Shown one piece after another: positions 9,292-18,295 of a stretch of 64,000 nt of DNA. The DNA comes from Pseudoalteromonas sp. GCY (lineage in GTDB: Bacteria; Pseudomonadota; Gammaproteobacteria; Enterobacterales; Alteromonadaceae), in contig NZ_CP068022.1 in NCBI RefSeq assembly GCF_016695175.1, positions 606,001 through 670,000 of the forward strand, written 5' to 3'. The notes below the pieces were generated by a model. The model was not told where the DNA came from. It searched no databases and saw nothing but the letters and a program-made list of their open reading frames with translations. How positions within the stretch are numbered: position 1 is the stretch's first letter; each line of letters begins with the position of its first letter. A program made the position numbers and the translations under genes.

Positions 9292-12200
9292 TTACCTTTT
9301 GCTGCGACGACGACTTCTCGCAGCCTTTTGTCGCATAGCGCGCTCTGAAATTTGTTTATGACTGGTATCTTCTTGCGGCTCAAGCAATTGCGTTAACAAC
9401 TCAGCCTGTGCTGCCACTGTGGTGTGTGTGTACAAGTCAACCACAGGCATTGCGTTCTCAAATTCGCCTTTGAGGCGTTTGTGAAATTGCACCAGCAGCA
9501 ACGAGTTGCCGCCTAATTCAAAAAAGTCGTCTTGGCTGCCAACCTGCTCTAATGCCAGCAATTCCTGCCACAACGCAGCTATTGTTTTTTCAACTTCTGT
9601 CTTCGGCTCAATATAAGCTGTCGCAATATCTGGTCTGGGTTGTCTACTCTTCGGTTGCTGTGCCCGTGCTTTGCTCGCCTCTAATTGCTGCCGCCGCTCT
9701 TCCAAGCCTTCGTTCGATATGATCAACTGGCTAAATGGCTGCATAGTCGCTCGTTCAAACAGCGCTAACGCTTCCTGATTAGACAAGGCGTTATGCTTAA
9801 ACATTGGATTATCCAAGCCTTGTCCTTGATTCACTGACTGTTCGAGACTCGCTAAATCAATTTCCCGAAGCACAAAATCTGTAACCTCTATCAGGTGTCT
9901 ACCTTCTTCATCGACCATGACAATATCAAAACACAGGCTAGCTTTTTGCGCTCCACTATCACCTTCATAGGCAACCAATTTAAGCGTCGCTTTCGCCTCA
10001 AAGGTCGCAGGGAGTGGTTGTAAGAGCGTAAGAGAACCATAACTAAGAGGGATGAAGATGCCTTCTTTATGGAAAGGCCGCAAAAATGCCGTTGCGACGT
10101 CCAACATGGCTGGGTGCATGCGGTATTTGTCAACTTCTGCGATAAAAGAGCTGGGTAATGCCATGGATGCGATCCCCGTTGATTCACCTAAAGAAATCGC
10201 CTGAATATTTTGCCAGTGAGCGCCAAAAGTAACGACTTCCGCAGACATGTCGTTTTCTTCAACTGTATTAATACGTGCCAGCGCACCCATATCAGAAAGA
10301 TTTTCTATTTCTCGTGCGCGGCAATCATTTCGCCAGAGGTTCAGGTCAACCTGCTTACGCTGTGCTGCAGCATTGCCGACAAGCCTCACGCTTCCGCGAG
10401 CATGAACCGTTTGTCTGCTTGCGCCACTTTTCACTGTAAATTCAAACCCATCGCTTTTTATAGCTAATTCTGTGATGAGTGTAACAACGCCATCGTCTTG
10501 CGCCACTAATGGCGTCATAAAGTAGACGTCAGAAAATACCATGGCATCCTGACCTGTCTGCCTGCTCACAGCCTCCCGGACCAACTCTAGGTAAGTTGCG
10601 CCAGCAAGAGTGGGTTTACCCATGATCCAGTGTTCGTTAAGCAACCAATCTTGTTGCGCCGAAAGGGTGCTTTTGTAGTGCACAGAGCTACTATCTTCAA
10701 AGATCAGCTCACCAAGTGCATGTTGGTCACTAAACTGGCTAAGCCCGTTGCGTCCTGTTGCCATCCCGGTTTCTTTCCAAGTGTCCCAATTCAGACAAAT
10801 GATTTGCCCATCAAATGACTGCGCTTTATCTTGCGCAAACGCATCCACAAAGGCATTCGCCGCGGTATAAGCAGCCTGTCCAAAGCCGCCAAGTAAAGCC
10901 GTTATAGATGAGCACAAAACAACCTGTTCTACAGACTTGCCCTGTAGAGCATGAAACAAGTTCTCCACCCCTCTGACTTTCGGTGCAAATACAGGTTCGA
11001 CAGTGCGCTCTGATAGACGATGAATTGCCGTGCCGTCTGGCACCCCCGGACAATAAATTACCCCAGTTAGTGGACCAAATTGTGCAACTGCACATGACAC
11101 AACCTCTGCAAACGCTTCGCGATCCAACACATCCAGTTGTTGGTAACTTACTTCACATTGAGATGATTTAAGCGCATTTATGAATCCTGAAATAGTTTGT
11201 GATCCTTGCACCTCTTTACGTCCAGTCAAACTCAGGCGTAGCTTTTGATGCTTGGCAAGATGTTTCGTCAATGTTGAACCAATGCCACTGGTAGCCCCAA
11301 CAACCAGATAGTGACCAGCAGGCGAAAATGGAGCATCAGGGATCTCGGCTACCGGCTCCACACTCGCTTTCCAAAGATATGGGTATCTAATTGCATATGC
11401 ATCAGTAGTTGAGGATGACTCGATTTGCTCACAAAGACTATGTAGTGCCTTTTTCAGCTTAACTGGTGTTGACGGCAGCTGGATATCCAAATGTCTACAA
11501 GATACTTTGTCCAGCTCCTGGGGTATCACACGTAATGGGCCAGAAATAAATGCGCTGTGCGGCACTATTTTCTCACTAGCCTGAACCTGTATGCCATACT
11601 GCGTGATAAAGTTAATCCTGAGCAGCATGTCTGGTGCCAAGGCGTCCCACTGCCTTGCAAAGTAAATGGGGGCAAAAAATAATGTGTTTTGTGCCTGCTC
11701 TAAGCTATCGCAGTCAGTCAGACCATTAGCCCAAACGATCTGAGACGGTAACTTATCCTGGTTGATTAGCGACTTAATTAACTGCTCAAAATGGAATTCC
11801 TGAGCAAAGTCGAGTGAATAGGTATCTCGGTCGAGTTGATAGCTGTGCCCAGGGAAAGCACTGATCACTTCGTACCCTCGTTCAATTAACACATCTCGTA
11901 GCTGCCTACTGTCATCATTCTGCTCTGCAAACAATAAGATGAGGCCCGGTTCGCTGACTTCTGATGCCAAAGCAAGCAAAAGCTCTGATTGCCAAGCCCA
12001 GGTCATTAAACCTGTATTAAATGCTTGGTGTCTCACGACTTTCTGCGATAGCGCCGGTGGGTCGAATGCTGTCGGAGAAAATTGATATTCGGGTACAGAA
12101 ACACGACGACCACTGTCACAGATGTTTTCCCACCCTGTTAACAGATCCTGTTGAAATAGTTCCCCTATACGGCTAAAAATAGAACTCAGGTCCTGATCAC

Positions 12201-14706
12201 CCTGCTTTTTGCCCGGTAATAAAGCAAGAGCATCACAGTGCTCGTTCCAGTCAGCGTGGCTTGAAATCAACGTACACAAGCTTTTTCCCGGCCCGACTTC
12301 AACTACACACATCGCGCCTTTACTCAACAAGGTTTTGCATCCCTGATCAAGCTGTACTGGCGCTAGAATGTGTTCTACCCAATAGTCATCACTTTGTGCC
12401 TGTTCGGCTGTAAGCCAGGTCCCTGTTACATTACTGATTACCGACGTTGTAGGAGCATGCTTTACTGCTTTGGAAATATATTCTCGAAATGCCTCGGCAG
12501 CTTCCTGCATCATGTCAGTATGATATGCATGAGATGTCCTTAACCGTGTAAATGCCAATGACGCACGCTGGAGCCGTATCTCAAACTCCGCTATTGCTTC
12601 AAAGCCTCCCCCGACCACAATGTTAGTGGCACTGTTAAACGCACTGACATGGCAGTGTTTCCCAAGTAATGGTTCCACTTCAGCCAAAGAGGCTATAACC
12701 GAAGTCATTGCCCCCTGGCTCGCCTGCGCCATCAAAGCTCCACGGGCAACAACCAATCTCAGGGCGTCTTCCAGACTGAAAACTTCAGCTAAAGTAGCAG
12801 CCACATATTCGCCCAAGCTATGACCTATAAATGAAGTTGCCGGAATACCCCAAGCTTTAAGCTGCTTGGCTAATGCATACTGACAGATAAACAAAGCTGG
12901 CTGAGCCAGTTCGGTGTCGTCTAACTGTCCAGACGGCTCATCAGCTTCCAGCCAATATTGTCTGAGCTGCGCTGCAAGATCCTGATGTACCAATTTCAGA
13001 CATCTATCCACCGTGTGTTTAAATACTTCTAAAGTACGGTAACAATTTTGCGCCATAGCTGAATACTGGCTCCCCTGACCAGGAAAAGCCCACACGAGAG
13101 TCTTTTTAGCATTTGGTACAAGTTTGGCATGCGCACCTTGCTCAACGTGAATCTGACCACTATGGTCCTGCGTCGCGACAAGATAATTCCGCCAGGGGAA
13201 AGGCGTTCGGTGGTGAGCCAGTGTTGCGGCAACGTCAGGCAAATTTACTGGCTCTGTTCCAGTTATGTGATCTTTCAGTACTTCCAGGTAGCGGTTTGCT
13301 GCAGTTTCACTTTTCGCACTAATCGGCAAAATACAAAGACTAGGCTGCGCAACTTTTTGCTGCTCTGGTGCCTTGTACTCTTCGAGGATCACATGTGCAT
13401 TGGTTCCACCAATGCCAAAAGCACTAACACTTGCACGTAAGTGCTCTGAGTCGTCAAATTCAGTCCGTTGTGTGTTAACCTCGAATGGAGATCCTTCCAG
13501 CTTGAGCTTTGGGTTTACCGTCTCAACATGTAAACTTGCAGGCAACACCCGATGTTTGAGAGCCAATACGGCTTTGATGAAGCCAGCCACTCCTGCTGCT
13601 GCATCTAGGTGCCCGATATTACTTTTTACCGACCCAAGCAAACATGCCCGAGAGCGACTTTGGTTCAGCGGGTCTTCTGCAAATACAGCTCGTAACGCCT
13701 CTAACTCAATCGGATCGCCAAGTGGTGTTCCTGTACCATGATTTTCGATAAAACTAATTGTATGGCTAGGCACCTCCGCCAGCTCCTGAACAGTGCGGAT
13801 CAAGTCAGCCTGACGAAGCGGACTTGGGGCGGTATAGCCCACTTTGTTGTTACCATCGTTGTTGACACCAGTGCCTTTAATGACGGCTAAGATACTATCA
13901 CCATCCGCTTCAGCGTCATCTAGCCGTTTCAAAGCAACCGCACCAATACCGTCTCCCTGAACAGTCCCCTGAGCTTGGCTATCAAAAGGACGACACACAC
14001 CATCTGGCGATAAGATCATTCCTTCCTGGAAGGTATAACCATCTACATCAGCTCGCTCGTCTACACCATTTGCATGAATAGCGGCACCTCCGGCGATTGC
14101 CAGATCGCATTCACCAGACAACAGGGACTGAACCGCCTGGTGCACCGCAACCAAAGAAGTCGAACACGCCGTTTGTAGTGTTATCGCAGGTCCAGTTAAA
14201 TTAAGCGCATAAGCCACTCTGGTTGCCAAAAAATCACGACTGTTTAATGAACTGACTTCATAATTTTGCGCAAAACTGCTGCTCATTTGTGCAATAAAAC
14301 GATTCATCCAGAAAGTATTGTTACCACAACCAGCAAACAAACCGACTTGCCCTGAATATTGTCCTGCAACATAACCAGAATCTTCCAGTGCGTGCCATAC
14401 AACCTCATGAAACCCCCTCAGTTGAGGATCCATACATGCAGCTTCACGAGCAGAATAACCAAAGAATGCAGGATCGAACTCATAAGTGCGGTTCAATACG
14501 CCTTTATGTGGCACAAAAGCCGGATCGTTTAACTTATCGCGGCTTAATCCTGCGTCACGCAATGCATCTTCACTAAAGTGGCTAATGCAATGCGAGTCCG
14601 ACAATAGATTTTGCCAATACTCATTGACATTATCGGCTTGTGGGAACCGACCCGCGATACCAACCACGGCAACTTCTAATCCAGTTAATGAGTTACATTC
14701 AGGCAT
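9292..14706 (-). CDS. Type I polyketide synthase module, KS-AT-KR-DH-ACP
   Basis: An 1,804-residue PKS module. Ketosynthase: Cys about 181 in TACSTSL, HGTGT, KSNIGH. Acyltransferase: GQGSQYS, Ser about 630 in GHSLGE, HAYH (closer to malonyl- than methylmalonyl-type). Ketoreductase: preceded by a structural subdomain, with GATSGIGS for NADPH and Tyr about 1280 in AAYTAANAF; neither the LDD nor the Trp stereo marker is clear. Dehydratase-like hot-dog region follows the KR: His about 1359 in NEHWIMG, but the expected Pro of HxxxGxxxxP is Ala, and in HPAMLDVAT the Asp is present but the usual Gln/His four residues on is not. Carrier: LGGNSL, Ser about 1735. The order KR before DH differs from the usual DH before KR. 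The gene starts within the last 8 bp of the upstream NRPS gene. The C-terminus is very basic. Confidence 0.94.
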   Translation of the reverse strand: MPECNSLTGLEVAVVGIAGRFPQADNVNEYWQNLLSDSHCISHFSEDALRDAGLSRDKLNDPAFVPHKGVLNRTYEFDPAFFGYSAREAACMDPQLRGFHEVVWHALEDSGYVAGQYSGQVGLFAGCGNNTFWMNRFIAQMSSSFAQNYEVSSLNSRDFLATRVAYALNLTGPAITLQTACSTSLVAVHQAVQSLLSGECDLAIAGGAAIHANGVDERADVDGYTFQEGMILSPDGVCRPFDSQAQGTVQGDGIGAVALKRLDDAEADGDSILAVIKGTGVNNDGNNKVGYTAPSPLRQADLIRTVQELAEVPSHTISFIENHGTGTPLGDPIELEALRAVFAEDPLNQSRSRACLLGSVKSNIGHLDAAAGVAGFIKAVLALKHRVLPASLHVETVNPKLKLEGSPFEVNTQRTEFDDSEHLRASVSAFGIGGTNAHVILEEYKAPEQQKVAQPSLCILPISAKSETAANRYLEVLKDHITGTEPVNLPDVAATLAHHRTPFPWRNYLVATQDHSGQIHVEQGAHAKLVPNAKKTLVWAFPGQGSQYSAMAQNCYRTLEVFKHTVDRCLKLVHQDLAAQLRQYWLEADEPSGQLDDTELAQPALFICQYALAKQLKAWGIPATSFIGHSLGEYVAATLAEVFSLEDALRLVVARGALMAQASQGAMTSVIASLAEVEPLLGKHCHVSAFNSATNIVVGGGFEAIAEFEIRLQRASLAFTRLRTSHAYHTDMMQEAAEAFREYISKAVKHAPTTSVISNVTGTWLTAEQAQSDDYWVEHILAPVQLDQGCKTLLSKGAMCVVEVGPGKSLCTLISSHADWNEHCDALALLPGKKQGDQDLSSIFSRIGELFQQDLLTGWENICDSGRRVSVPEYQFSPTAFDPPALSQKVVRHQAFNTGLMTWAWQSELLLALASEVSEPGLILLFAEQNDDSRQLRDVLIERGYEVISAFPGHSYQLDRDTYSLDFAQEFHFEQLIKSLINQDKLPSQIVWANGLTDCDSLEQAQNTLFFAPIYFARQWDALAPDMLLRINFITQYGIQVQASEKIVPHSAFISGPLRVIPQELDKVSCRHLDIQLPSTPVKLKKALHSLCEQIESSSTTDAYAIRYPYLWKASVEPVAEIPDAPFSPAGHYLVVGATSGIGSTLTKHLAKHQKLRLSLTGRKEVQGSQTISGFINALKSSQCEVSYQQLDVLDREAFAEVVSCAVAQFGPLTGVIYCPGVPDGTAIHRLSERTVEPVFAPKVRGVENLFHALQGKSVEQVVLCSSITALLGGFGQAAYTAANAFVDAFAQDKAQSFDGQIICLNWDTWKETGMATGRNGLSQFSDQHALGELIFEDSSSVHYKSTLSAQQDWLLNEHWIMGKPTLAGATYLELVREAVSRQTGQDAMVFSDVYFMTPLVAQDDGVVTLITELAIKSDGFEFTVKSGASRQTVHARGSVRLVGNAAAQRKQVDLNLWRNDCRAREIENLSDMGALARINTVEENDMSAEVVTFGAHWQNIQAISLGESTGIASMALPSSFIAEVDKYRMHPAMLDVATAFLRPFHKEGIFIPLSYGSLTLLQPLPATFEAKATLKLVAYEGDSGAQKASLCFDIVMVDEEGRHLIEVTDFVLREIDLASLEQSVNQGQGLDNPMFKHNALSNQEALALFERATMQPFSQLIISNEGLEERRQQLEASKARAQQPKSRQPRPDIATAYIEPKTEVEKTIAALWQELLALEQVGSQDDFFELGGNSLLLVQFHKRLKGEFENAMPVVDLYTHTTVAAQAELLTQLLEPQEDTSHKQISERAMRQKAARSRRRSKR

Positions 14707-17700
14707 TTAAATTTTTCCTTTTTTTAAGCATTTTATTCAGACGGTTTTTTCCAGATTGTCGCTTCCTTATGTTCTGTTCTGCGTCTGCTTTTGGTGTCGT
14801 TTTGCCAGCCAGAAACTCTGCAAGCTGGGCAACACTGGGATAACTAAATACAGTCGTTGTATCGACTTCCTGCTCTACGTGGTCCGCCAAAGCTTGGTTA
14901 AGGCGTTGAGCAATAGTGACTAGGGACATTGAGGACAAACCAACATCGAAATAATTATCCTCTGCTCCGATATGTGTCAGCCCTGTCACATCACATATGG
15001 TCTTAGAAATAATGAGTTCCAGATCACCTTCAGGCAGTCTGCTCTGCGTAATAAGAAAGTCTTCCCCGGAAGGTTGTGGCAAGCGCTTTAAATCCTTCTT
15101 GCCGTTAGCAGTCATGGGGAAATCATCAACAGACATATAAATTTGCGGGATCATGTAGGCAGGTAGTGTTTGCCTTAAACGCTGCCGTATATCGTTGGGC
15201 GTCAGCGCTTCACACACTTTGTACCAGGCCACAAGTGCAGTTTGCAGCCCCTTTTGTTCTGTAACTCCAACCACCGCATCCACGATTTCGGGCATGACCT
15301 GAATTTGATTTCGAATATCATCTAATTCGATACGAAAACCATTCAGTTTTACTTGATTGTCAATGCGCCCAAGGATTTCGTATTGGCCATTATCGAGTAA
15401 CCGAGCAAGATCGCCAGTTGCATAAGTACGCTCACCTTTGAGCATTGCCCGGCTTGCAAACTTTTCAGCCGTTTTGTCCGGTGCATCAAAGTACCCCTTA
15501 GCCAAACCTGCGCCTGAGATATGCAATTCACCGGTTACGCCAGGCGGCAATTGACGGCCTTGCTCATCTAGAATGTGGAATTTTGTATTGTTGATCGGGC
15601 AGCCTATTGAAACTCGCTTGGCGCTATTTACCTCAGAGCCTAACTCATAAACTGACGACCATATCGTTGTCTCGGTTGGCCCGTAGAGATTGAACACACG
15701 CTCACAGCATTTTTGCAGTTTGGCGCCTAATTGCGGCTCCAGAGCTTCCCCCCCAACAAACCCAGTCAGCCCTTGTTTACCACGCCACTGGGTACTCAAA
15801 AGTAGCCGCCAGCCGCTTGGCGTGGCTTGCATATGCGTAATGTCATGGGTTTGCAGGGTATCGCTCAATAATTCAGGGTTCTTTTGAACATTCTCAGCCG
15901 CAATAACCACACTCGCCCCTGTGACCAACGGCAACCACAGCTCAAGCAACGAGATGTCAAATGCAACAGTAGTCAACGCCAGCATTCGGTCTGAGGCCGA
16001 TATTCCTGGGTTGCATGCCATTGCGTTGAGAAAATTGGCGAATGCTGTCATACCAACTTCTACACCTTTAGGACGCCCCGTAGATCCAGAAGTAAATAAA
16101 ATGTATGCGATTTGGTCCGGCACAAGAGCCAAATCCCAATGAGTGTTCTCCACTGAGTTTTGCATATTGCTGATATTTAGCCGCGGGCAAACATATCCTT
16201 CAAAACGCGTGAATGTCGCATCTTCTACTAAGACCAGGGATACTTTACTATCCTCTAGCATCATATTTAACCTGGCATCAGGCCAGCTACTATCCAGTGG
16301 CACGAATGCAGCACCACAGAGCCAGATACTGGCCATTGCGACTATCAGACCATGGTTACGCTTGGTACAAATAGCAATGCGGTCACCTTCTTTTACCCCC
16401 ATCTGCTGTAACCGAACACTGAGCAAATCTATTTTCTGCCCAATTTCTGCATAGCTCCACCACCTACTGTCAAAAATGGCATTTGCTTGCGGAGTACAGT
16501 CAATAACGGCATTAAGTTGGGCTAATGGATGAAACGCAGGCGGTTCGACTTGCGGACCTGCAGAGCGGGCAATGTGTAAAGAGTCTTGCTCAGTAATAAC
16601 CTTCAATTGGGAAATACTTTGCTGTGGATTTTCAACAATCTGCTTTAAAATATGAAAGAAACGCGATTCAAACAGTTCAGCCCCGAGGTGTGAAAAGACA
16701 TCGAGTTGATAGTCTAGTTGCAAAAAAACAGGCTGCTGCTTGCCATAATCACATATGGTTACAACCAAAGGAGTCGCAACATAACCTCCGGTGTAATAGT
16801 ATGTTTGCGACTTCAAGTTCAGATCAGAAAGATCAAAGTCAATTGGCTGATAGTTAAACTGAATATCAAAGAGCTTATCCAGGCCTTTTTGATGTAAGCC
16901 TAGTAGATCATGCAAATGGCTCAGGGGGAATCTTTGGTGGCGAAAACCCCGACGAGAAGTAGCACTTGCCTGCTGGGCAATATCTAACAATGAGTCAGAC
17001 TCTCCTCCAGTTATAACCAATGGAGTGTAGCCTAATAACGTACCGATCAGGTTTTTCTGTTTGACACCTCGACGATTGTGAGATGGCAGACCAAACACAT
17101 TTGTATTCCCCCCCCCAACCCGCAAAAAATAAGCGTAAAGAGCGGCAATGACAAAGTGTTGAACTGATAAATTATATAATTTCGCCAACCTTGAAAGGCG
17201 CTCAAAGCAATCACCATCTATTGGAGTTCGTCGGAAACCACTTTTGCGTGGCTCATTATGTGTCGCTTCAGGGAAATTTAGTCCAGGCAATTCATTTAAC
17301 TTCTCACACCAATAACTACCGGCCAGCTGATACTTTTCACCCTCTAACCACGCTCTTTGCTCCTGCAATGTTTCATCAAACTGATGAAGCGCAGGCACAG
17401 AAGGTTGCTTAGCACCTGCCCGTAACGCGGCATACCACTCAAATATTCTGCGTAACCAGTTTGCAAAGCCCCAGCCATCACAAATAATGTGATGAGCAAT
17501 ACCAAAATACCATATGCACTCTGAACTCAGCCTAATCACACCTGTACGAGCTAAAGCACCACCGTGCAAAGAAATAGGCTCAGATAAAATAGACTGAATA
17601 AGACTATTTGCTTTTTCAAGTGCATATTTATTGGAACTAAGATCGTACACTTCAAAATTCGGCACCTCTCCATCCATATCCTGATATGGCTTGCCATCAA

Positions 17701-17884
17701 TAATCTTAATCTGGGTTTTAAAAATGGGGTTTTCTCTTACAAGCGCCTCAAAAGAAGACTTCAACAATGAGGTATCTACGTACTCCTTAACTTCAGAGTA
17801 ACCACCTATATTATATCTAGAGAAGCATTTTGATTTTAACTGATCTAAATAGATCTCAAGCTGAGAAGAATTAAGGTTTTTCAA
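14699..17884 (-). CDS. Nonribosomal peptide synthetase, first module C-A-T, predicted glycine
   Basis: A 1,061-residue NRPS and the first gene of the leftward operon. The protein begins directly with a condensation domain (YNIGGY near the N-terminus; HHIICDG at about residue 131), which suggests a starter-type C domain that could acylate the first amino acid. Adenylation domain: TSGSTGRPKG at about 598, FDISLLEL, NLYGPTETTIW, YATGDLAR. Aligning by eye to the GrsA pocket gives D-I-L-Q-V-G-L-I-W-K, one position away from the glycine code DILQLGLIWK. Carrier domain: DVGLSSMSL with Ser about 985 and an atypical Leu-Ser in place of Gly-His. It is followed with an 8-bp overlap by the PKS gene, so glycine is likely extended by a malonate unit. 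The acyl-starter role is inferred from the position of the C domain and from the acylase gene across the promoter region. Confidence 0.94.
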   Translation of the reverse strand: MKNLNSSQLEIYLDQLKSKCFSRYNIGGYSEVKEYVDTSLLKSSFEALVRENPIFKTQIKIIDGKPYQDMDGEVPNFEVYDLSSNKYALEKANSLIQSILSEPISLHGGALARTGVIRLSSECIWYFGIAHHIICDGWGFANWLRRIFEWYAALRAGAKQPSVPALHQFDETLQEQRAWLEGEKYQLAGSYWCEKLNELPGLNFPEATHNEPRKSGFRRTPIDGDCFERLSRLAKLYNLSVQHFVIAALYAYFLRVGGGNTNVFGLPSHNRRGVKQKNLIGTLLGYTPLVITGGESDSLLDIAQQASATSRRGFRHQRFPLSHLHDLLGLHQKGLDKLFDIQFNYQPIDFDLSDLNLKSQTYYYTGGYVATPLVVTICDYGKQQPVFLQLDYQLDVFSHLGAELFESRFFHILKQIVENPQQSISQLKVITEQDSLHIARSAGPQVEPPAFHPLAQLNAVIDCTPQANAIFDSRWWSYAEIGQKIDLLSVRLQQMGVKEGDRIAICTKRNHGLIVAMASIWLCGAAFVPLDSSWPDARLNMMLEDSKVSLVLVEDATFTRFEGYVCPRLNISNMQNSVENTHWDLALVPDQIAYILFTSGSTGRPKGVEVGMTAFANFLNAMACNPGISASDRMLALTTVAFDISLLELWLPLVTGASVVIAAENVQKNPELLSDTLQTHDITHMQATPSGWRLLLSTQWRGKQGLTGFVGGEALEPQLGAKLQKCCERVFNLYGPTETTIWSSVYELGSEVNSAKRVSIGCPINNTKFHILDEQGRQLPPGVTGELHISGAGLAKGYFDAPDKTAEKFASRAMLKGERTYATGDLARLLDNGQYEILGRIDNQVKLNGFRIELDDIRNQIQVMPEIVDAVVGVTEQKGLQTALVAWYKVCEALTPNDIRQRLRQTLPAYMIPQIYMSVDDFPMTANGKKDLKRLPQPSGEDFLITQSRLPEGDLELIISKTICDVTGLTHIGAEDNYFDVGLSSMSLVTIAQRLNQALADHVEQEVDTTTVFSYPSVAQLAEFLAGKTTPKADAEQNIRKRQSGKNRLNKMLKKRKNLNA

Positions 17885-18295
17885 TTTTTATACTCTTTAC
17901 CTTTGCTAAGATATAACGAATAAGCAAAGTATTTTTTATTTTAAAGCTGTCAAAAAAGGCCACATTAGTCAAGCTAAAAATTTAAAAATCAGCAAAGGAA
18001 AAGAAAAATAAAAAACAAAAAATGCAACAACGATAACAACAAAAACACCTAAAATGATAATAAAAACACACTTTTTGAAAACTAAATGTTACCAACCATC
18101 AAAAAAAGAAAAAATTTAAACCGAAAAACGAAATGACAAAAAAAACATCAATCCACAAAATAACAATAAAGACATTGACTTCAATATAATTTTATATAAG
18201 AAATTAATTTAACAAACTATTAAACACACCACATATTGAAATCACCATATCGATATGAAATGATAAAAAGAAAATAATAATAAAGGAATTAGACT
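17885..18295. promoter_or_regulatory. AT-rich divergent promoter region of the biosynthetic cluster
   Basis: This 411-bp spacer separates the leftward NRPS/PKS operon from the rightward hydroxylase-exporter-acylase genes. It is strikingly A-rich on the + strand, with many A-tracts, and no convincing open reading frame is seen. Such composition often means bent DNA and H-NS-type silencing of acquired clusters (inference). The rightward gene has a clear AAGGAA ribosome binding site just before 18296. One leftward promoter candidate is listed separately. Confidence 0.6.
17926..17953 (-). promoter_or_regulatory. Candidate sigma70 promoter for the NRPS/PKS operon
   Basis: Read on the minus strand, TTGACA (17953-17948) is followed after 16 bp by TACTTT (17931-17926), about 40 bp before the NRPS start at 17884. 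The -35 is perfect; the -10 is weak. In so AT-rich a region a chance match is possible. Confidence 0.35.

Noticed and set aside
13373..13741. 122-codon open frame opposite the PKS
   Set aside because: Antisense to conserved KS coding sequence; no family features.
17885..18295. CRISPR-like or tandem repeat structure in the A-rich spacer
   Set aside because: A-tracts are irregular; there are no regular repeats or spacers.
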